NCBI GenBank assembly: GCA_964639335.1
Contig: CAZXCJ010000002.1
Coordinates: 1-48,664, forward strand
DNA: 48,664 bases
Direction of reading: 5' to 3'
Origin: JAIOTH01 sp964639335
GTDB lineage: Bacteria; Patescibacteriota; Patescibacteriia; UBA1558; S5-K13
A model generated the notes under the pieces. The model ran no database searches and had not been told where the DNA came from. It saw only the letters and a program-made list of their open reading frames with translations. The stretch's first letter is position 1, and each line of letters opens with the position of its first letter. The translations under genes and the position numbers were made by a program. This document shows positions 24,735 to 34,481 of the stretch, in pieces.

Positions 24735-24851
24735 GTATGATTTTTATCAATATAACAATTAAGCCATAGAATAATATAACGATTTATTGTTAGTTGTAAA
24801 TTGTCTGCTTGCCGGTAGGCGGGGTAGGCGGGTTTATTGGTAATTGAAAAT

Positions 24852-26108
24852 TTATTCATAGCGCAGGGCTTCAATGGGGTTTAGTTTACTGGCTTTTTTA
24901 GCCGGATAAATGCCAAAACCAATTCCAACTAAACTAGAAACGCTTAGTCCTAAAAAGATAGAGGGAAGAGAAATAATAAACGGCCAAGCATAACCCAATA
25001 AATGAGTAATTACAAAACTAATTAAAGCAGAAACTATAAAGCCGAGGACAATTCCCAAAATTCCACCAATAATAGTCATGGTTACGGTTTCTACTAAGAA
25101 TTGGGTTAAAATATTTTGATTATTTGCCCCCAGGGCCTTACGTAAGCCAATTTCATTAGTTCTTTCAGTAACATTAACTAACATAATATTCATAATTCCA
25201 ATTCCGCCAACAATTAAAGATAGACCAGCCATTGCGGCTAAAAATAATTTCAAAGAATCAGTAATGGTTTTAATCATCTCCATTGCTTGAGCAGCACTAT
25301 TAACAGTAAAATCATCGCTAGCACCGCTTTGGTCTTTGATTTCATGTTTTTCTCTTAAGGTTGTTTCAATATCCCGAATACTGATTTGAATATTTTCTTC
25401 TTTATCTACTTTAGCTCGAATTACGCTGACATGATTAACTCCGGCAATTAATTTTTGCATAGTTTTGATTGGTAGAAAAATGCGATCATCAAAATTTTGA
25501 AAGCCAACATTGCCCTTTTCTTTCATAATACCAATAACTTCAAAGATTTGTTTTTTAATTTTAATTCTTTGATTCAGAGCTTCGGAATCACCAAAAAGCT
25601 CTTCCTTGACTTTACTGCCCAAAACCGCCACTTTAGCGAGATTAGTTTCTTCGGCTTCAGTAAAAAATCTACCTCTTTCTACTTTTGCTTGGGTAATTTC
25701 TAAGTGTCCGACATTGGTACCACTAATATCAGTATTATAATTATTGGATTTCCAAATAATATTTTCTACTCCATTAGTGTAGACCGCTACCGCACTAATA
25801 TGAGGAGCATTATTTCCTTTTAGTAAAGCCTGTGCATCTTCATAAGTTAAAGAAGTGATGGCAATACCCATAACCGAAGCCGGGGGCTGGCCTTCTTCTG
25901 ATTTACCGGGCATAATGCTAATAGTATTTGAACCCAAGCTTTCCACTTGTGATAGAATTAGTTCTTGAGCTCCGGCCCCAACTGCCATAATAATAATAAC
26001 GGCGGCGACACCAATGATGATTCCGAGCATAGTTAAAAAACTTCTAGCTTTATTAGCTAGTAGAGCAGTGGCGGCGATCTTAATACATTGTTTGCAAAAT
26101 TCCAGCAT
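24852..26108 (-). CDS. MacB/FtsX-family ABC transporter permease
   Basis: 418 residues. One N-terminal span (NKARSFLTMLGIIIGVAAVIIIM), an extracytoplasmic domain (SLGSNTISIMPGKSEEG onward), and three C-terminal spans with VNVTERTNEIGLRKALGANNQNILTQFLVETV and YPAKKASKLNPIEALRYE. It ends in the canonical EALRYE. It is the nearer partner of the ATPase, whose stop lies seven bases upstream of this gene's start, so the pair is cotranscribed. The substrate (peptide, lipid or lipoprotein) cannot be read from the sequence. Confidence 0.92.
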   Translation of the reverse strand: MLEFCKQCIKIAATALLANKARSFLTMLGIIIGVAAVIIIMAVGAGAQELILSQVESLGSNTISIMPGKSEEGQPPASVMGIAITSLTYEDAQALLKGNNAPHISAVAVYTNGVENIIWKSNNYNTDISGTNVGHLEITQAKVERGRFFTEAEETNLAKVAVLGSKVKEELFGDSEALNQRIKIKKQIFEVIGIMKEKGNVGFQNFDDRIFLPIKTMQKLIAGVNHVSVIRAKVDKEENIQISIRDIETTLREKHEIKDQSGASDDFTVNSAAQAMEMIKTITDSLKLFLAAMAGLSLIVGGIGIMNIMLVNVTERTNEIGLRKALGANNQNILTQFLVETVTMTIIGGILGIVLGFIVSALISFVITHLLGYAWPFIISLPSIFLGLSVSSLVGIGFGIYPAKKASKLNPIEALRYE

Positions 26109-26114
26109 AAGAGA

Positions 26115-26828
26115 TTATTTAATGCCGTCTTCTTGAGTTGCCAACCTTCTTTTAGTAACCGAGCTGTCTTTAATTATTAAACCATCTTTAATACTGATGA
26201 TTCTATCAGCATGTTCGGCAGTATAGGTTTCATGAGTAACTAAAATGACAGTTTTGCCCCGATCGTTTAGGGCTTGAAGAATTTCCATAACTTGTTTTCC
26301 GGATTTAGAGTCCAAATTTCCCGTAGGTTCGTCAGCAAAAACTACATCGGGATCATTCACTAAAGCACGGGCAATAGCTACGCGTTGTTTTTCCCCGCCA
26401 GATATTTGATTAGAATGATAATTTAGACGATGACTTAAATTAACGCTTTCTAAAACTTTTTTTGCTTGTTTTTTATGATCACCCTTGTTATGGGAATAAG
26501 TTAGCGGTAAAATTACATTTTCTAAGACAGTGGTTTTGGGTAATAAATGAAAGGCCTGAAAAACAAAACCAATTTTTTGATTTCTTAATTTAGCTAATTG
26601 ATCGTCGTCTAATTGAGAAACGTCTTGATTTTCAAAATAATAAGTACCGCTAGTTGGTCGGTCTAAAAGGCCTAAAATATGCATTAAAGTTGATTTACCA
26701 GAACCAGAGGGACCCATAATTGAAACAAATTCTCCAGCTTTAATTTCAAAAGACAAACCATGAAGTATTTTAGTAATAACTTCTCCGGTTTCATATTGTT
26801 TTTTTAAGTTTTGCACTTTAATTAACAT
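26115..26828 (-). CDS. ABC transporter ATP-binding protein (MacB/LolD type)
   Basis: 237 residues. Walker A GPSGSGKST, Q-loop in IGFVFQAFHLLP, signature ISGGEKQRVAIARAL, Walker B VVFADEPTGNLD, and a His switch in VILVTHE. This is the LolD/MacB/FtsE-like class that powers permeases with one N-terminal and three C-terminal spans. It lies between a membrane-fusion protein gene upstream and two permease genes downstream on the same strand, matching a MacAB-like exporter with the ATPase and permease on separate chains. Confidence 0.95.
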   Translation of the reverse strand: MLIKVQNLKKQYETGEVITKILHGLSFEIKAGEFVSIMGPSGSGKSTLMHILGLLDRPTSGTYYFENQDVSQLDDDQLAKLRNQKIGFVFQAFHLLPKTTVLENVILPLTYSHNKGDHKKQAKKVLESVNLSHRLNYHSNQISGGEKQRVAIARALVNDPDVVFADEPTGNLDSKSGKQVMEILQALNDRGKTVILVTHETYTAEHADRIISIKDGLIIKDSSVTKRRLATQEDGIK

Positions 26829-27539
26829 AGGGGGTTAGTTATAAATTGGAGAGTTTGCGGGGCTATTGTATTTAAATTTCATATTCTTACTTTTTTACCC
26901 ACTCTTTAATTTTCCCACTAATCCCGTTATTCGACGAGACAAGCATAGGGGGAGAATATATGGTAATTTGATTTGTCCCCTCCTTACCTCGCCCCGTATA
27001 AAGCGAAGCTTTTGTATGGGGTAAAGGAGGGGATAGGGGAGGTTATAATATGGCTTTTTTGGCAATTATTTGTTAAATAATTTAGTCATAATCGCTTTTC
27101 GTTAATGATTGGCTTTTTATATTAACCCCTCCTGCCTTCGTCCCTCAACAAGTTCGGGACTACGGCAGGCAGGCTGTATCTCCCCTACCCCTCCGTCCCG
27201 CATCCGCGGGGCACCTCCCCTTATTAAGGGGAGGAGGGGGAGAATAATTCTAATTAACTCCCTCATCCCCTGTCTTCGCCGAAGCGTAGCTTCTGCTACG
27301 CGCAGGCAGGCCAGCCCTTCTCCCTCGACTTCGAAGGAGAAGGGAGTTTATCCCGTAAAGTAGCAAAGCTACTAACGGGATTTACTCGTAGAGTTATTAA
27401 TGTAATAAATAATTTTCAAACATTACAAGTATTAATAGATATTCAAGTAAGTGCCCCTCTCTGTCGAGCTTAGCTCGATGGAGAGAGGGTTAGGGGTGAG
27501 GGGAGAATAATTAATTAAAAGCTAAAAGCCGATAGCTAA
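26829..27539. repeat. 711-bp gene-free block of nested palindromic repeats, with a remnant of a DUF559 gene
   Basis: 26977-27044 (CCCCTCCTTACCTCG...AGGGGAGGTT) resembles 41819-41886. 27072-27131 matches 42215-42274 at 57 of 60 bases, the start region of a DUF559 gene, so only its first codons survive here. 27126-27170 is a palindrome inserted into the continuing flank, 27178-27245 is the inverse of 11085-11150, and 27353-27382 is a CCCGTAAAGTAGC hairpin. 27424-27505 is the right half of the element at 34482-34639. Reading frames across this block are artefacts of the repeats. Confidence 0.75.
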
Positions 27540-29306
27540 TTACTCTTTAATATAAGTAATAATTTCTTGTCCTTCTTTTAGGCCAGATAAAATTTCTACC
27601 AGACCCTCATCACCATATATACCAGTTATTACATTAATTTCTTTGACTTGATCATTTTCTAAAACTCGGACAATTTTACCTTGGCCATTTTTTTCTACTA
27701 TTGCTCGGGCAGGAACTACTAAGATATCTTTTTTTTCGGCAGTAATAATTGTGGCATTAGCAGTCATTCCTGGTTTAATTTCTTGCTCTAAATTTTCGGG
27801 AGTATCAAATTTAATTTTAGTTTTATAATAAGTAACATCTTGGATAATAGTTTCTGCCGGCTCAATGTCATAAACCTGGCCATAAAGTTTTAAATCATCT
27901 CCAAAAGCATCCAGAGTTATTTCTACTTGATCATTTTTTGATATTTTATTGATATCTGTTTCAGAGATGTCTATTTCCACTTCTAATTGATTATCAGTTA
28001 ATAAATGTATAATAGACACATTCATGCCTACTTGTTCTCCTGGGTCATATTTAATTTTAGTAATAGTTCCGTTTATTGGCGCTTCAATAATGCTATTTTG
28101 AATTTGATTTTTAACAGAATCAAGAGAGGCCTGGGCTTGTCTTACTTGGGCTTGATAGAGGAGAGTGTCTTGATATGCTGGCGGAGCTTTTAATTTTTCT
28201 AGTTCGGCTTCTGCCACTTTTAATAATTCTAAATTAGTGTCTACCTTGGCTTCATAAGTAGTTATTTGCTGTTCTCCAGATACTATGGCCGTATTTAAGG
28301 CATTGCTTTTAGAAAGAATGGCGTCATTTAAATCTTGTTTGTCTACTTGAACATAAGATATGGCTGTGCTAATGGTAGTAATTTGAGTGCTGATGGTTGT
28401 TTTATATGCATCTAATTCTGTTTGAGTAAAAGAAGAGGAGGTTATGGTATTTTCCAACATATCATAGGAATAATTAAGAGTAGTAAAAACTTGAGTTAAA
28501 AAATCAAGGCAATTATCTAAAGCATCATTGATATTATCCTCGGTATTATTTATTTTGGCATTATTTAAACTTTCATCAAGGCCGTATATTAGATTTAAAG
28601 CGGTTTGTAAAGAGTTTTTTGTATTAGTTAAAGTTGATGTTTGTCGAGCTCCTAATAGATTTTCTGCCTCACTATCATCTAAGATGGTATTAATATTATC
28701 CAAAGCCGTTTCCCCTTTGATTGAATTTGTTTCTATACTTAAAATGGCATCTAATTTTTTATTATTTATTTCCGATTCTTTGTTTTTTTCGGCCTGTGAT
28801 ATATTTTCTTGAGCTGTATTGCGTATAGTTTCTAATTCTGTAATTGATGTTAAATATGCAGTACGAGCTCTATTAACATTTGCATTACTGACAGCAATTT
28901 CATAAGTAGTTGCTCCGGCAATGAGCTTATTTAATTTAGCTTGGGTTATCTCTAAATTTGCCTGATATTCCTGTTTTTTAATTAATAAGTCCTGATAGTT
29001 TAATTTAGCTAAAATTTGAGTACTACTAACTTGTTCTCCAATTTCAACTAATATTTCTGATATTTTTCCAGAATTTGAAAAGCTAAGCTCAAGTTCATTA
29101 ACAGATTTAACGGTCCCGGTTTCGCTAACTGTTTGAATTAAATTTTTTCTTTCCACTTGAGCAAAAGTATATTCAGCATTACTTTTTTTGGATATAGCAA
29201 AATATATTACTAGAACTACTAATATAATAGAGAGGACTATAATTATTATTTTTTTAAGTTTTTTCTTCGGCTTTTTAATTTTTTTATCTAAAATTTCTTC
29301 AGACAT
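27540..29306 (-). CDS. HlyD/MacA-like membrane fusion protein
   Basis: 588 residues, longer than usual MacA. An N-terminal span (about 18-38) anchors it. The first lipoyl half contains SETGTVKSVNELELSFSNSGKISEILVEIGEQV, then comes a long helical/coiled-coil hairpin (about 110-380) with many Asn, Thr and Ser. The second lipoyl half is IQNSIIEAPINGTITKIKYDPGEQV, followed by barrel domains ending KEGQEIITYIKE. It should bridge the permease to the outside. In an organism without an outer membrane the long hairpin would reach into the wall or surface layer. It is first in the exporter operon, but separated from the ATPase by a repeat block. Confidence 0.88.
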   Translation of the reverse strand: MSEEILDKKIKKPKKKLKKIIIIVLSIILVVLVIYFAISKKSNAEYTFAQVERKNLIQTVSETGTVKSVNELELSFSNSGKISEILVEIGEQVSSTQILAKLNYQDLLIKKQEYQANLEITQAKLNKLIAGATTYEIAVSNANVNRARTAYLTSITELETIRNTAQENISQAEKNKESEINNKKLDAILSIETNSIKGETALDNINTILDDSEAENLLGARQTSTLTNTKNSLQTALNLIYGLDESLNNAKINNTEDNINDALDNCLDFLTQVFTTLNYSYDMLENTITSSSFTQTELDAYKTTISTQITTISTAISYVQVDKQDLNDAILSKSNALNTAIVSGEQQITTYEAKVDTNLELLKVAEAELEKLKAPPAYQDTLLYQAQVRQAQASLDSVKNQIQNSIIEAPINGTITKIKYDPGEQVGMNVSIIHLLTDNQLEVEIDISETDINKISKNDQVEITLDAFGDDLKLYGQVYDIEPAETIIQDVTYYKTKIKFDTPENLEQEIKPGMTANATIITAEKKDILVVPARAIVEKNGQGKIVRVLENDQVKEINVITGIYGDEGLVEILSGLKEGQEIITYIKE

Positions 29307-29430
29307 ATATTTTTTATTATTTTTTTAAAAAATTAAGATTCATTAACTCTTAAATAATTGTATCAAAGTATTATATGTTTGGGAAATTTTTCACCCTGAG
29401 GGTTGACCACCCTTAGGGTCGATTTAAAAT

Positions 29431-29802
29431 CTATTCATCATTTATTGTTTTAATATCATCTTCTATTTTCATACATACGCCTGCAATATTTTCCAAAATT
29501 TCATTATTTAAAAATCTAATTACTTTAATATTTAAAGAATTAAAATATTGAGTTCTCTTTTTGTCATATACTATGCTTTTTTGCTCTAAGTGTTGACTAC
29601 CGTCTAATTCAATAACTAATTTTAATTCTGGACAGTAGAAATCTACAATATATGGTCCAATACCGTGTTGTCGTCTAAATTTGTAATTAGTAAAATCTTT
29701 ACCTTTTAATATGCACCAAAGTTTAATTTCTGCTAAAGTCATGTTATGACGAAGTTTTTTACGGGTAGTTTTATATTTTTTTAAGTTATGTACTGTTCTC
29801 AT
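29431..29802 (-). CDS. DUF559 / Vsr-like PD-(D/E)XK endonuclease domain protein (copy A)
   Basis: 123 residues. NMTLAEIKLWCILKGK then FRRQHGIGPYIVDFYCPELKLVIELDGSQH matches the DUF559 family, small nucleases related to very-short-patch repair enzymes; the Asp of VDFYCP and Glu/Asp of IELDG fit the PD-(D/E)XK active site. Two other members are at 34131 and 41885. On its 5' side lie direct copies of a GAGGAGGGGAAGTAAAGGGG repeat, and CCCTGAGGGT-type palindromes are at both ends (29394-29424 and 30067-30087). Function is unknown; association with repeats is recurrent. Confidence 0.8.
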   Translation of the reverse strand: MRTVHNLKKYKTTRKKLRHNMTLAEIKLWCILKGKDFTNYKFRRQHGIGPYIVDFYCPELKLVIELDGSQHLEQKSIVYDKKRTQYFNSLNIKVIRFLNNEILENIAGVCMKIEDDIKTINDE

Positions 29803-30159
29803 ACTTTTTCAACACCTCCCCTGTCTCCCCTCCTCAGCTGAGGAGGGGAAGTAAAGGGGTGGTGATGTTTATGCTTATTTATAATAAGGGAAGTAAGTAA
29901 ATAAAAACCAAGCCATCCCTTCCTTGCTGAGGAGGGAAAGTAAAGGGGTGGTGGATTTTTTCTTTTTTTATTTTTACCCCCTTATATATAAATAAAGGGG
30001 TAAAAAAAAGATCGCTTTTGCGACCCATCTATCTAAATATTAAATTAAATAAATAAAATTGTCAAATCAAAAAATCGACCCTCAGGGTCGCCCTACATTG
30101 ATATAAAAATGTATATGTTATATTATATATATAGATAATTAATAACAATATTATGTTCA
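29803..30159. repeat. palindromic repeats upstream of the DGR target gene
   Basis: 29820-29871 and 29917-29953 carry copies of GAGGAGGGGAAGTAAAGGGGTGGTG with hairpin-forming partners (CTCCTCAGCTGAGGAG). 29978-30007 has CCCCCTTATA...TATAAATAAAGGGG, and 30067-30087 has CGACCCTCAGGGTCG, a perfect palindrome. No gene is supported. Confidence 0.7.
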
Positions 30160-30258
30160 CCCCGTTAGAAATTTAGGTTTTAGCGGGAATACAAAATTAA
30201 ATTAAATATAAATATGGACAAGAAAAATAACACAATCAATAAGGGCTTTCTAACGGGG
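30160..30258. repeat. inverted-repeat element (CCCCGTTAGA family) covering the start of the DGR target gene
   Basis: Perfect 12-bp ends CCCCGTTAGAAA (30160-30171) and TTTCTAACGGGG (30247-30258). It includes the start codon at 30214 and supplies about the first 15 codons of the target protein (NKGFLTGF at the right arm). Interior sequence ATACAAAATTAAATTAA is shared with the ligA-start element at 13027-13127. Confidence 0.85.
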
Positions 30259-33200
30259 TTTAAAAATAAAAAATTAATTGTATTTTTAGCGGTAATTGTT
30301 GTTTTAATTATTGGTTTTGCAATTGTAAGCGCTACCGGTGGTTTTGGATTTTTTGGTGTTTCAGCTCCAAGTTCAGGTGGTGGATTAGTGGGGTATTGGA
30401 GCTTAGCGGAGTCAGACCTCTACGATACAGATATATTTCAAGACCTTAGCGGTAATGGAAACAATGGAACTTCTGCTAATACTCCTGTTTATGTATCTGA
30501 CCAAGCAGGTGTTCCTAATCAAGCAATGACTTTTAATGGAACTACTGATGCAGTTAATTGTGGAAGTGGAACTACTATTGATGACATTTTTGATTCTGGT
30601 GGAACTGCGAGTGCTTGGATAAATCCGAGTAGTGATGGGGAAGGAGGTTATGGAAAGATATTCAGCAAATGGACTGGTTTTTCTTTTGATACCAGAGAAG
30701 AATCTGGGGGAGATGTAAAAATTAGTTTTAATTATGATTTTGATGGTGCATCAGATGGTCGTTGGGCAACTGCAACAGCAATAATTCCTATAAATACTTG
30801 GACACATATAGCAGTTAATTATGATTCTGATGCAGCTGCTAATAATCCTACTTTTTACATAAATGGTGTTCCTTATACTGTTGCAAGTGGATTAACAGAA
30901 GCACAGACTCCCATAGGGACAAGAGTTTCAGATGCTGGAGCAACTTTATATTTAGGTAATAATGCTGCTACTGTTTTTACCTTTGACGGCTCTATCTCTG
31001 ACGTTATGCTATTCTCTTCAACCCTCACAGAAGACCAAGTTAGACAACTTTATTTATCTGGTAGGACTACTGCGAGAATAAAAGTGGATGCGAGGGAGTT
31101 GATTACTAATGGTGATTTCGCTACTGATAGCGATTGGGATAAAGCTAATGGAGCAACAATAGCTGGTGGTGTAGGTATATTAGATAACACAAATGCATCA
31201 TCTTTGTCTCAAACAGGCATAATAGTTGTTGGAAAAAAATATTTATTAAACTATGAAGTAGTATCAACAGATTTGTCTGGTGGAACATTTAGGATAAGTG
31301 GAATGGAAACGACAGCACTTACAAATGCTGTTGGAAAATATAATAGGGTTATTACTGCTACTGGGACATATTTACGATTTATTGCTTTTGATAATACTTC
31401 TGGAACTTTGGAATTAGATAACATTTCAATAGTAGATATAACAAACGCTATTACTCCTAAACTCCAAAAAGGTTTAATACTTGATATGCCTTTGAATAGT
31501 AGATATACAGAAGCAGGAAGTGGACTTATAACTGGTGATGATTCAACATTTGATAGTGATACTGGAAATTGGACTAAAGGAACTGGATGGACTATTGGAG
31601 GTAATGTTGCTTCTTGTAGTGGAGCTCAAAGTGCTTATAGTAATTTATTATATGCTGATATTTTAACATTAGGACATAGATATTATATAACGGCAGATAT
31701 CACAAGAACAGCTGGAACTATGTATGTTAAAGCTGGTACTAGTGGTAATTACGAAACAATAACTTCTAATCAAAGTATAGCATTTATTTCTACTGCTACT
31801 GGTAATGATGATTTATATTTTCAAGCAAATGCAGATTTTATTGGAACTGTTGATAACATAATAGTAAAAGAACTTGACGGCATAACTAAAGACCGAACCC
31901 CACAAGGAAATGATGGAACAGTAAGTGGAGCTACAATTAAATATGATGGGTTAGTAAATGCTGGTGCTGGTATTGCTTATATAAATCAAGACAAGGCTTA
32001 TGGCACTTTTGAATTTTCGGTTAATAAAGGAGCTGATGGAAATTTACATTATACTGAATTTATTGCAGATTCAAATGATAAAAGTGGAGATGGTTATTTT
32101 TTTTATGTATCTAATACTGAAGCAGTTAGATTGTATAGAAGGGATGATGGTTCAGGTACGATAATAATGTCGTCTGCAGATTCTTATGTAACAATAAACA
32201 CTGATTATCGTATTAAAATAACTCGTTCTCTCGCTGGTGTATTTACTGTTTACATCAAAGGTGGTGCTTTTGGTTGGGATGATTGGACAACTGTTGTGGC
32301 TGATAGCGGTTCTAATCCTGTTACAGATAACACTTATACAACTTCAAATTACTTAGTAGCAGACCTTGATAGTGGCGACACAATTTCTAATCTCAAAATA
32401 GATAGTAAAAGAATAAGTCTAGCAGGTGCAGTTCAAAGCACAGGGACTTGGACATTAACAGGAGACGCTTATGATTTTGATGGAACAGATGATTACATCT
32501 CAATAACTGACACAGATGATTTAAGTTTTGGAGATGGGACAGATGATAATCCTTTTTCAATAAGTAGCTGGGTTTATATAGACGATGCTACTAATTTTAA
32601 TATAATAAGCAAGGGGATTTATAATACCGACGGGGAATGGAGATTTTATTCAGGAGCAGATGATAAAGTATATTTTCAGTTTTATGATGAAAGTGTTGCT
32701 GATACTTATGTAGGCAGAATGTTTAATACCGCTTTAACTGAAGGAGAATGGGTTTCTTTAATCGCAACTTATAGCGGAGACAGCACTAGTGATAGTAATT
32801 CATTTTTTCAAGATGGAATTAAAATTTATTTAAATGGCAATAGAGCAGACAATACTGACGTTGAATCAGGAGCTTATGTGGCAATGGAAAATCTTGACCA
32901 TAATGTATGGCTGGGGAGATATAATACAGATTATGCTAATGGTCAAATAAGAGATATTAAAGTTTATAATAGAGTATTAAATAGTGGAGAAATTCAGTCA
33001 TTGTCAGAAAATTACACAGATTGTCCGTCAGATATGGTATGGGTAGATTATGCTTGGACTTGGCAATCAACTACTTGGAGTAATAGGGGCGGATTTTGTA
33101 TTGATAAATACGAAGCTTCAAATGGCGGAGGAGCTTATTATGTTGATATAAATGGCGACGGTGATATTCTTGATACAGCGGTTGATGTTTATGGCGATGG

Positions 33201-33852
33201 CACTACTTTTAATGAGACCACAGCAACCGCAAAAGCAGTTTCAGAATATAATGCTAATCCTTGGATTTCTATCAATCAAGTAAACGCCAAGGCAGCTTGT
33301 TTAGCCGCGGGCAAGCGTTTAGCCACAAATTATGAATGGCTTTTAGCTTCAAAAGGAACGCCCGATCCGCATACTTCAGTTCCTGCCACAGGCACAGAGT
33401 CCTGCCAAATATGGAATACTGGTGCTTGGCCTGATTATTCAGGGAAGAAACCAGATGGTTCTACTTGGACAGATAGTCCAGCAGGAACAAATTCTATAAA
33501 GACAGGCACTGCTGTTAATTGCGTTTCAGATGCAGGAGCTTATGATTTAATCGGCAATGTTTGGGAATGGACTGATAATGTAATCAATGGAGGGCTTCAT
33601 CCTGTTACTGGTGCTGCTTTGCCTGCTCAGAGTTATATCACTGGTTTAGATGTTTATGGTATCCCAAGTTCTACTGGTTCAGCTACCACTAATTATAATT
33701 ATGACCATTTTTGGATTAACGCCGTTGGTTATCGTGGCTTCATCCGTGGCGGCATTTGGGATCTTGGTTCGGCTGCCGGCCTCTTTGCCCTGCACCTCAA
33801 CTACGCTCCGTCCATTACGAGCTTCACCCTTGGCTTTCGCTGCGTCCGCTGA
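30214..33852 (+). CDS. DGR target: surface protein with LamG-like domains and a variable FGE/C-type-lectin-fold C terminus
   Basis: 1212 residues. One membrane span (about 22-41) anchors a long outward-facing chain: LamG/concanavalin-like domain (about 57-285), two carbohydrate-binding-like modules (about 294-400 and 440-550), a second LamG-like domain (about 755-930), then a formylglycine-generating-enzyme-like C-type lectin fold (937-1212) with GNVWEWTDN and GFRCVR. Residues 1174-1212 are the variable region; its DNA copy (33733-33850) differs from the template (35110-35227) only at template adenines. The product is probably a cell-surface ligand binder whose tip is mutated to change specificity. 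Confidence 0.93.
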   Translation: MDKKNNTINKGFLTGFKNKKLIVFLAVIVVLIIGFAIVSATGGFGFFGVSAPSSGGGLVGYWSLAESDLYDTDIFQDLSGNGNNGTSANTPVYVSDQAGVPNQAMTFNGTTDAVNCGSGTTIDDIFDSGGTASAWINPSSDGEGGYGKIFSKWTGFSFDTREESGGDVKISFNYDFDGASDGRWATATAIIPINTWTHIAVNYDSDAAANNPTFYINGVPYTVASGLTEAQTPIGTRVSDAGATLYLGNNAATVFTFDGSISDVMLFSSTLTEDQVRQLYLSGRTTARIKVDARELITNGDFATDSDWDKANGATIAGGVGILDNTNASSLSQTGIIVVGKKYLLNYEVVSTDLSGGTFRISGMETTALTNAVGKYNRVITATGTYLRFIAFDNTSGTLELDNISIVDITNAITPKLQKGLILDMPLNSRYTEAGSGLITGDDSTFDSDTGNWTKGTGWTIGGNVASCSGAQSAYSNLLYADILTLGHRYYITADITRTAGTMYVKAGTSGNYETITSNQSIAFISTATGNDDLYFQANADFIGTVDNIIVKELDGITKDRTPQGNDGTVSGATIKYDGLVNAGAGIAYINQDKAYGTFEFSVNKGADGNLHYTEFIADSNDKSGDGYFFYVSNTEAVRLYRRDDGSGTIIMSSADSYVTINTDYRIKITRSLAGVFTVYIKGGAFGWDDWTTVVADSGSNPVTDNTYTTSNYLVADLDSGDTISNLKIDSKRISLAGAVQSTGTWTLTGDAYDFDGTDDYISITDTDDLSFGDGTDDNPFSISSWVYIDDATNFNIISKGIYNTDGEWRFYSGADDKVYFQFYDESVADTYVGRMFNTALTEGEWVSLIATYSGDSTSDSNSFFQDGIKIYLNGNRADNTDVESGAYVAMENLDHNVWLGRYNTDYANGQIRDIKVYNRVLNSGEIQSLSENYTDCPSDMVWVDYAWTWQSTTWSNRGGFCIDKYEASNGGGAYYVDINGDGDILDTAVDVYGDGTTFNETTATAKAVSEYNANPWISINQVNAKAACLAAGKRLATNYEWLLASKGTPDPHTSVPATGTESCQIWNTGAWPDYSGKKPDGSTWTDSPAGTNSIKTGTAVNCVSDAGAYDLIGNVWEWTDNVINGGLHPVTGAALPAQSYITGLDVYGIPSSTGSATTNYNYDHFWINAVGYRGFIRGGIWDLGSAAGLFALHLNYAPSITSFTLGFRCVR
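33733..33850 (+). repeat. DGR variable repeat (VR)
   Basis: 118 bases aligned without gaps to the template repeat 35110-35227. Fourteen differences, all at A in the template: six codons AAT/AAC become ATT, GAT, CTT, GCT, CAC or TAC, and a further five become ATT, AGC, TTC, ACC and CTT. Replacement bases are T, G and C. The last 17 bases (GGCTTTCGCTGCGTCCG) are invariant, matching the initiation-of-mutagenic-homing position. Confidence 0.97.
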
Positions 33853-33853
33853 A

Positions 33854-33894
33854 CCCCGTGAGATAGAGCTCGCAGAGCTCGCTATCTCACGGGG
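33854..33894. promoter_or_regulatory. hairpin immediately 3' of the variable repeat
   Basis: CCCCGTGAGATAG (33854-33866) pairs perfectly with CTATCTCACGGGG (33882-33894); inside, AGCTC and GAGCT pair around GCA. It begins one base after the target stop codon. In studied DGRs a DNA hairpin at this position promotes homing. The sequence also resembles the CCCCGTTAGA repeat family. Confidence 0.75.
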
Positions 33895-33961
33895 TGAAGG
33901 GGTTTAAGATTTTAATCTATAATCTAAAAATCTGATATTTAAATTACCTCACCCCAATTCG

Positions 33962-34107
33962 CCTCACCCCAAACCCCTCTCCATTTTTTTAAGAAAAATA
34001 GAGAGGGGCACAGGCAAAATGTCGTTATAAAATATTTAGTACATTAATTAATATTCGAGTAAGCGCCTTTCTCCTTCAGGGTCGAGGGAGAAGGGATGGG
34101 GATGAGG
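33962..34107. repeat. left copy of a terminal-inverted-repeat element flanking a DUF559 gene
   Basis: Begins CCTCACCCCAAACCCCTCTC and ends GGGATGGGGATGAGG, the near reverse complement. An internal hairpin pairs CCCCTCTCCATTTTTTT with AAAAATAGAGAGGGG. The direct copy 34482-34639 lies on the other side of the DUF559 gene. Confidence 0.8.
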
Positions 34108-34130
34108 GAGTCCATAGGATAAAAATATTT

Positions 34131-34481
34131 ATGACCAAAAAAGAAAAAATATATATTGCTAGAAAATTTAGAAAAAATCAAACTACAACCGAACAAATAA
34201 TTTGGGAAAAATTAAGAAATAGGCAATTAATGAATTTAAAATTCAGAAGACAATATTTAATAGAAGGATATATAGTTGATTTCTATTGTCCAAAGTTGAA
34301 ATTAACTATAGAAATAGATGGACCGATTCATTCAAGACAGGTTAAAGAAGACAAACAAAGACAAAAAGACATAGAAGAAAAAGGAATAAGATTTATTAGA
34401 TTTAAAAATAAGGATGTGCGATATAATCTTAAAGAAGTATTAAAAAAATTAAGAGTGTTTATTAAAAAAATAAGTAAATAG
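34131..34481 (+). CDS. DUF559 / Vsr-like endonuclease domain protein (copy B) inside the DGR
   Basis: 116 residues. Same fold as copies A and C: TTEQIIWEKLRNRQL, FRRQYLIEGYIVDFYCPKLKLTIEIDG with the likely metal-binding Asp and Glu, then IRFIRFKNKDV. It lies between the DGR target and the Avd-like gene and is bracketed by two direct copies of a terminal-inverted-repeat element; the right copy begins on the base after the stop codon. That arrangement looks like a small composite insertion that separated the DGR target from its accessory gene. Mobility is inference; the three DUF559 copies are well diverged. Confidence 0.8.
   Translation: MTKKEKIYIARKFRKNQTTTEQIIWEKLRNRQLMNLKFRRQYLIEGYIVDFYCPKLKLTIEIDGPIHSRQVKEDKQRQKDIEEKGIRFIRFKNKDVRYNLKEVLKKLRVFIKKISK

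Noticed and set aside
27109..27363. 84-residue forward reading frame
   Set aside because: Lies wholly within nested palindromic repeats; the peptide is Pro/Arg/Ser-rich and reflects the GC-rich repeats.
33650..33907. Forward frame of 85 residues overlapping the variable repeat
   Set aside because: Shadow of the DGR target in another frame; it ends in the hairpin repeat.
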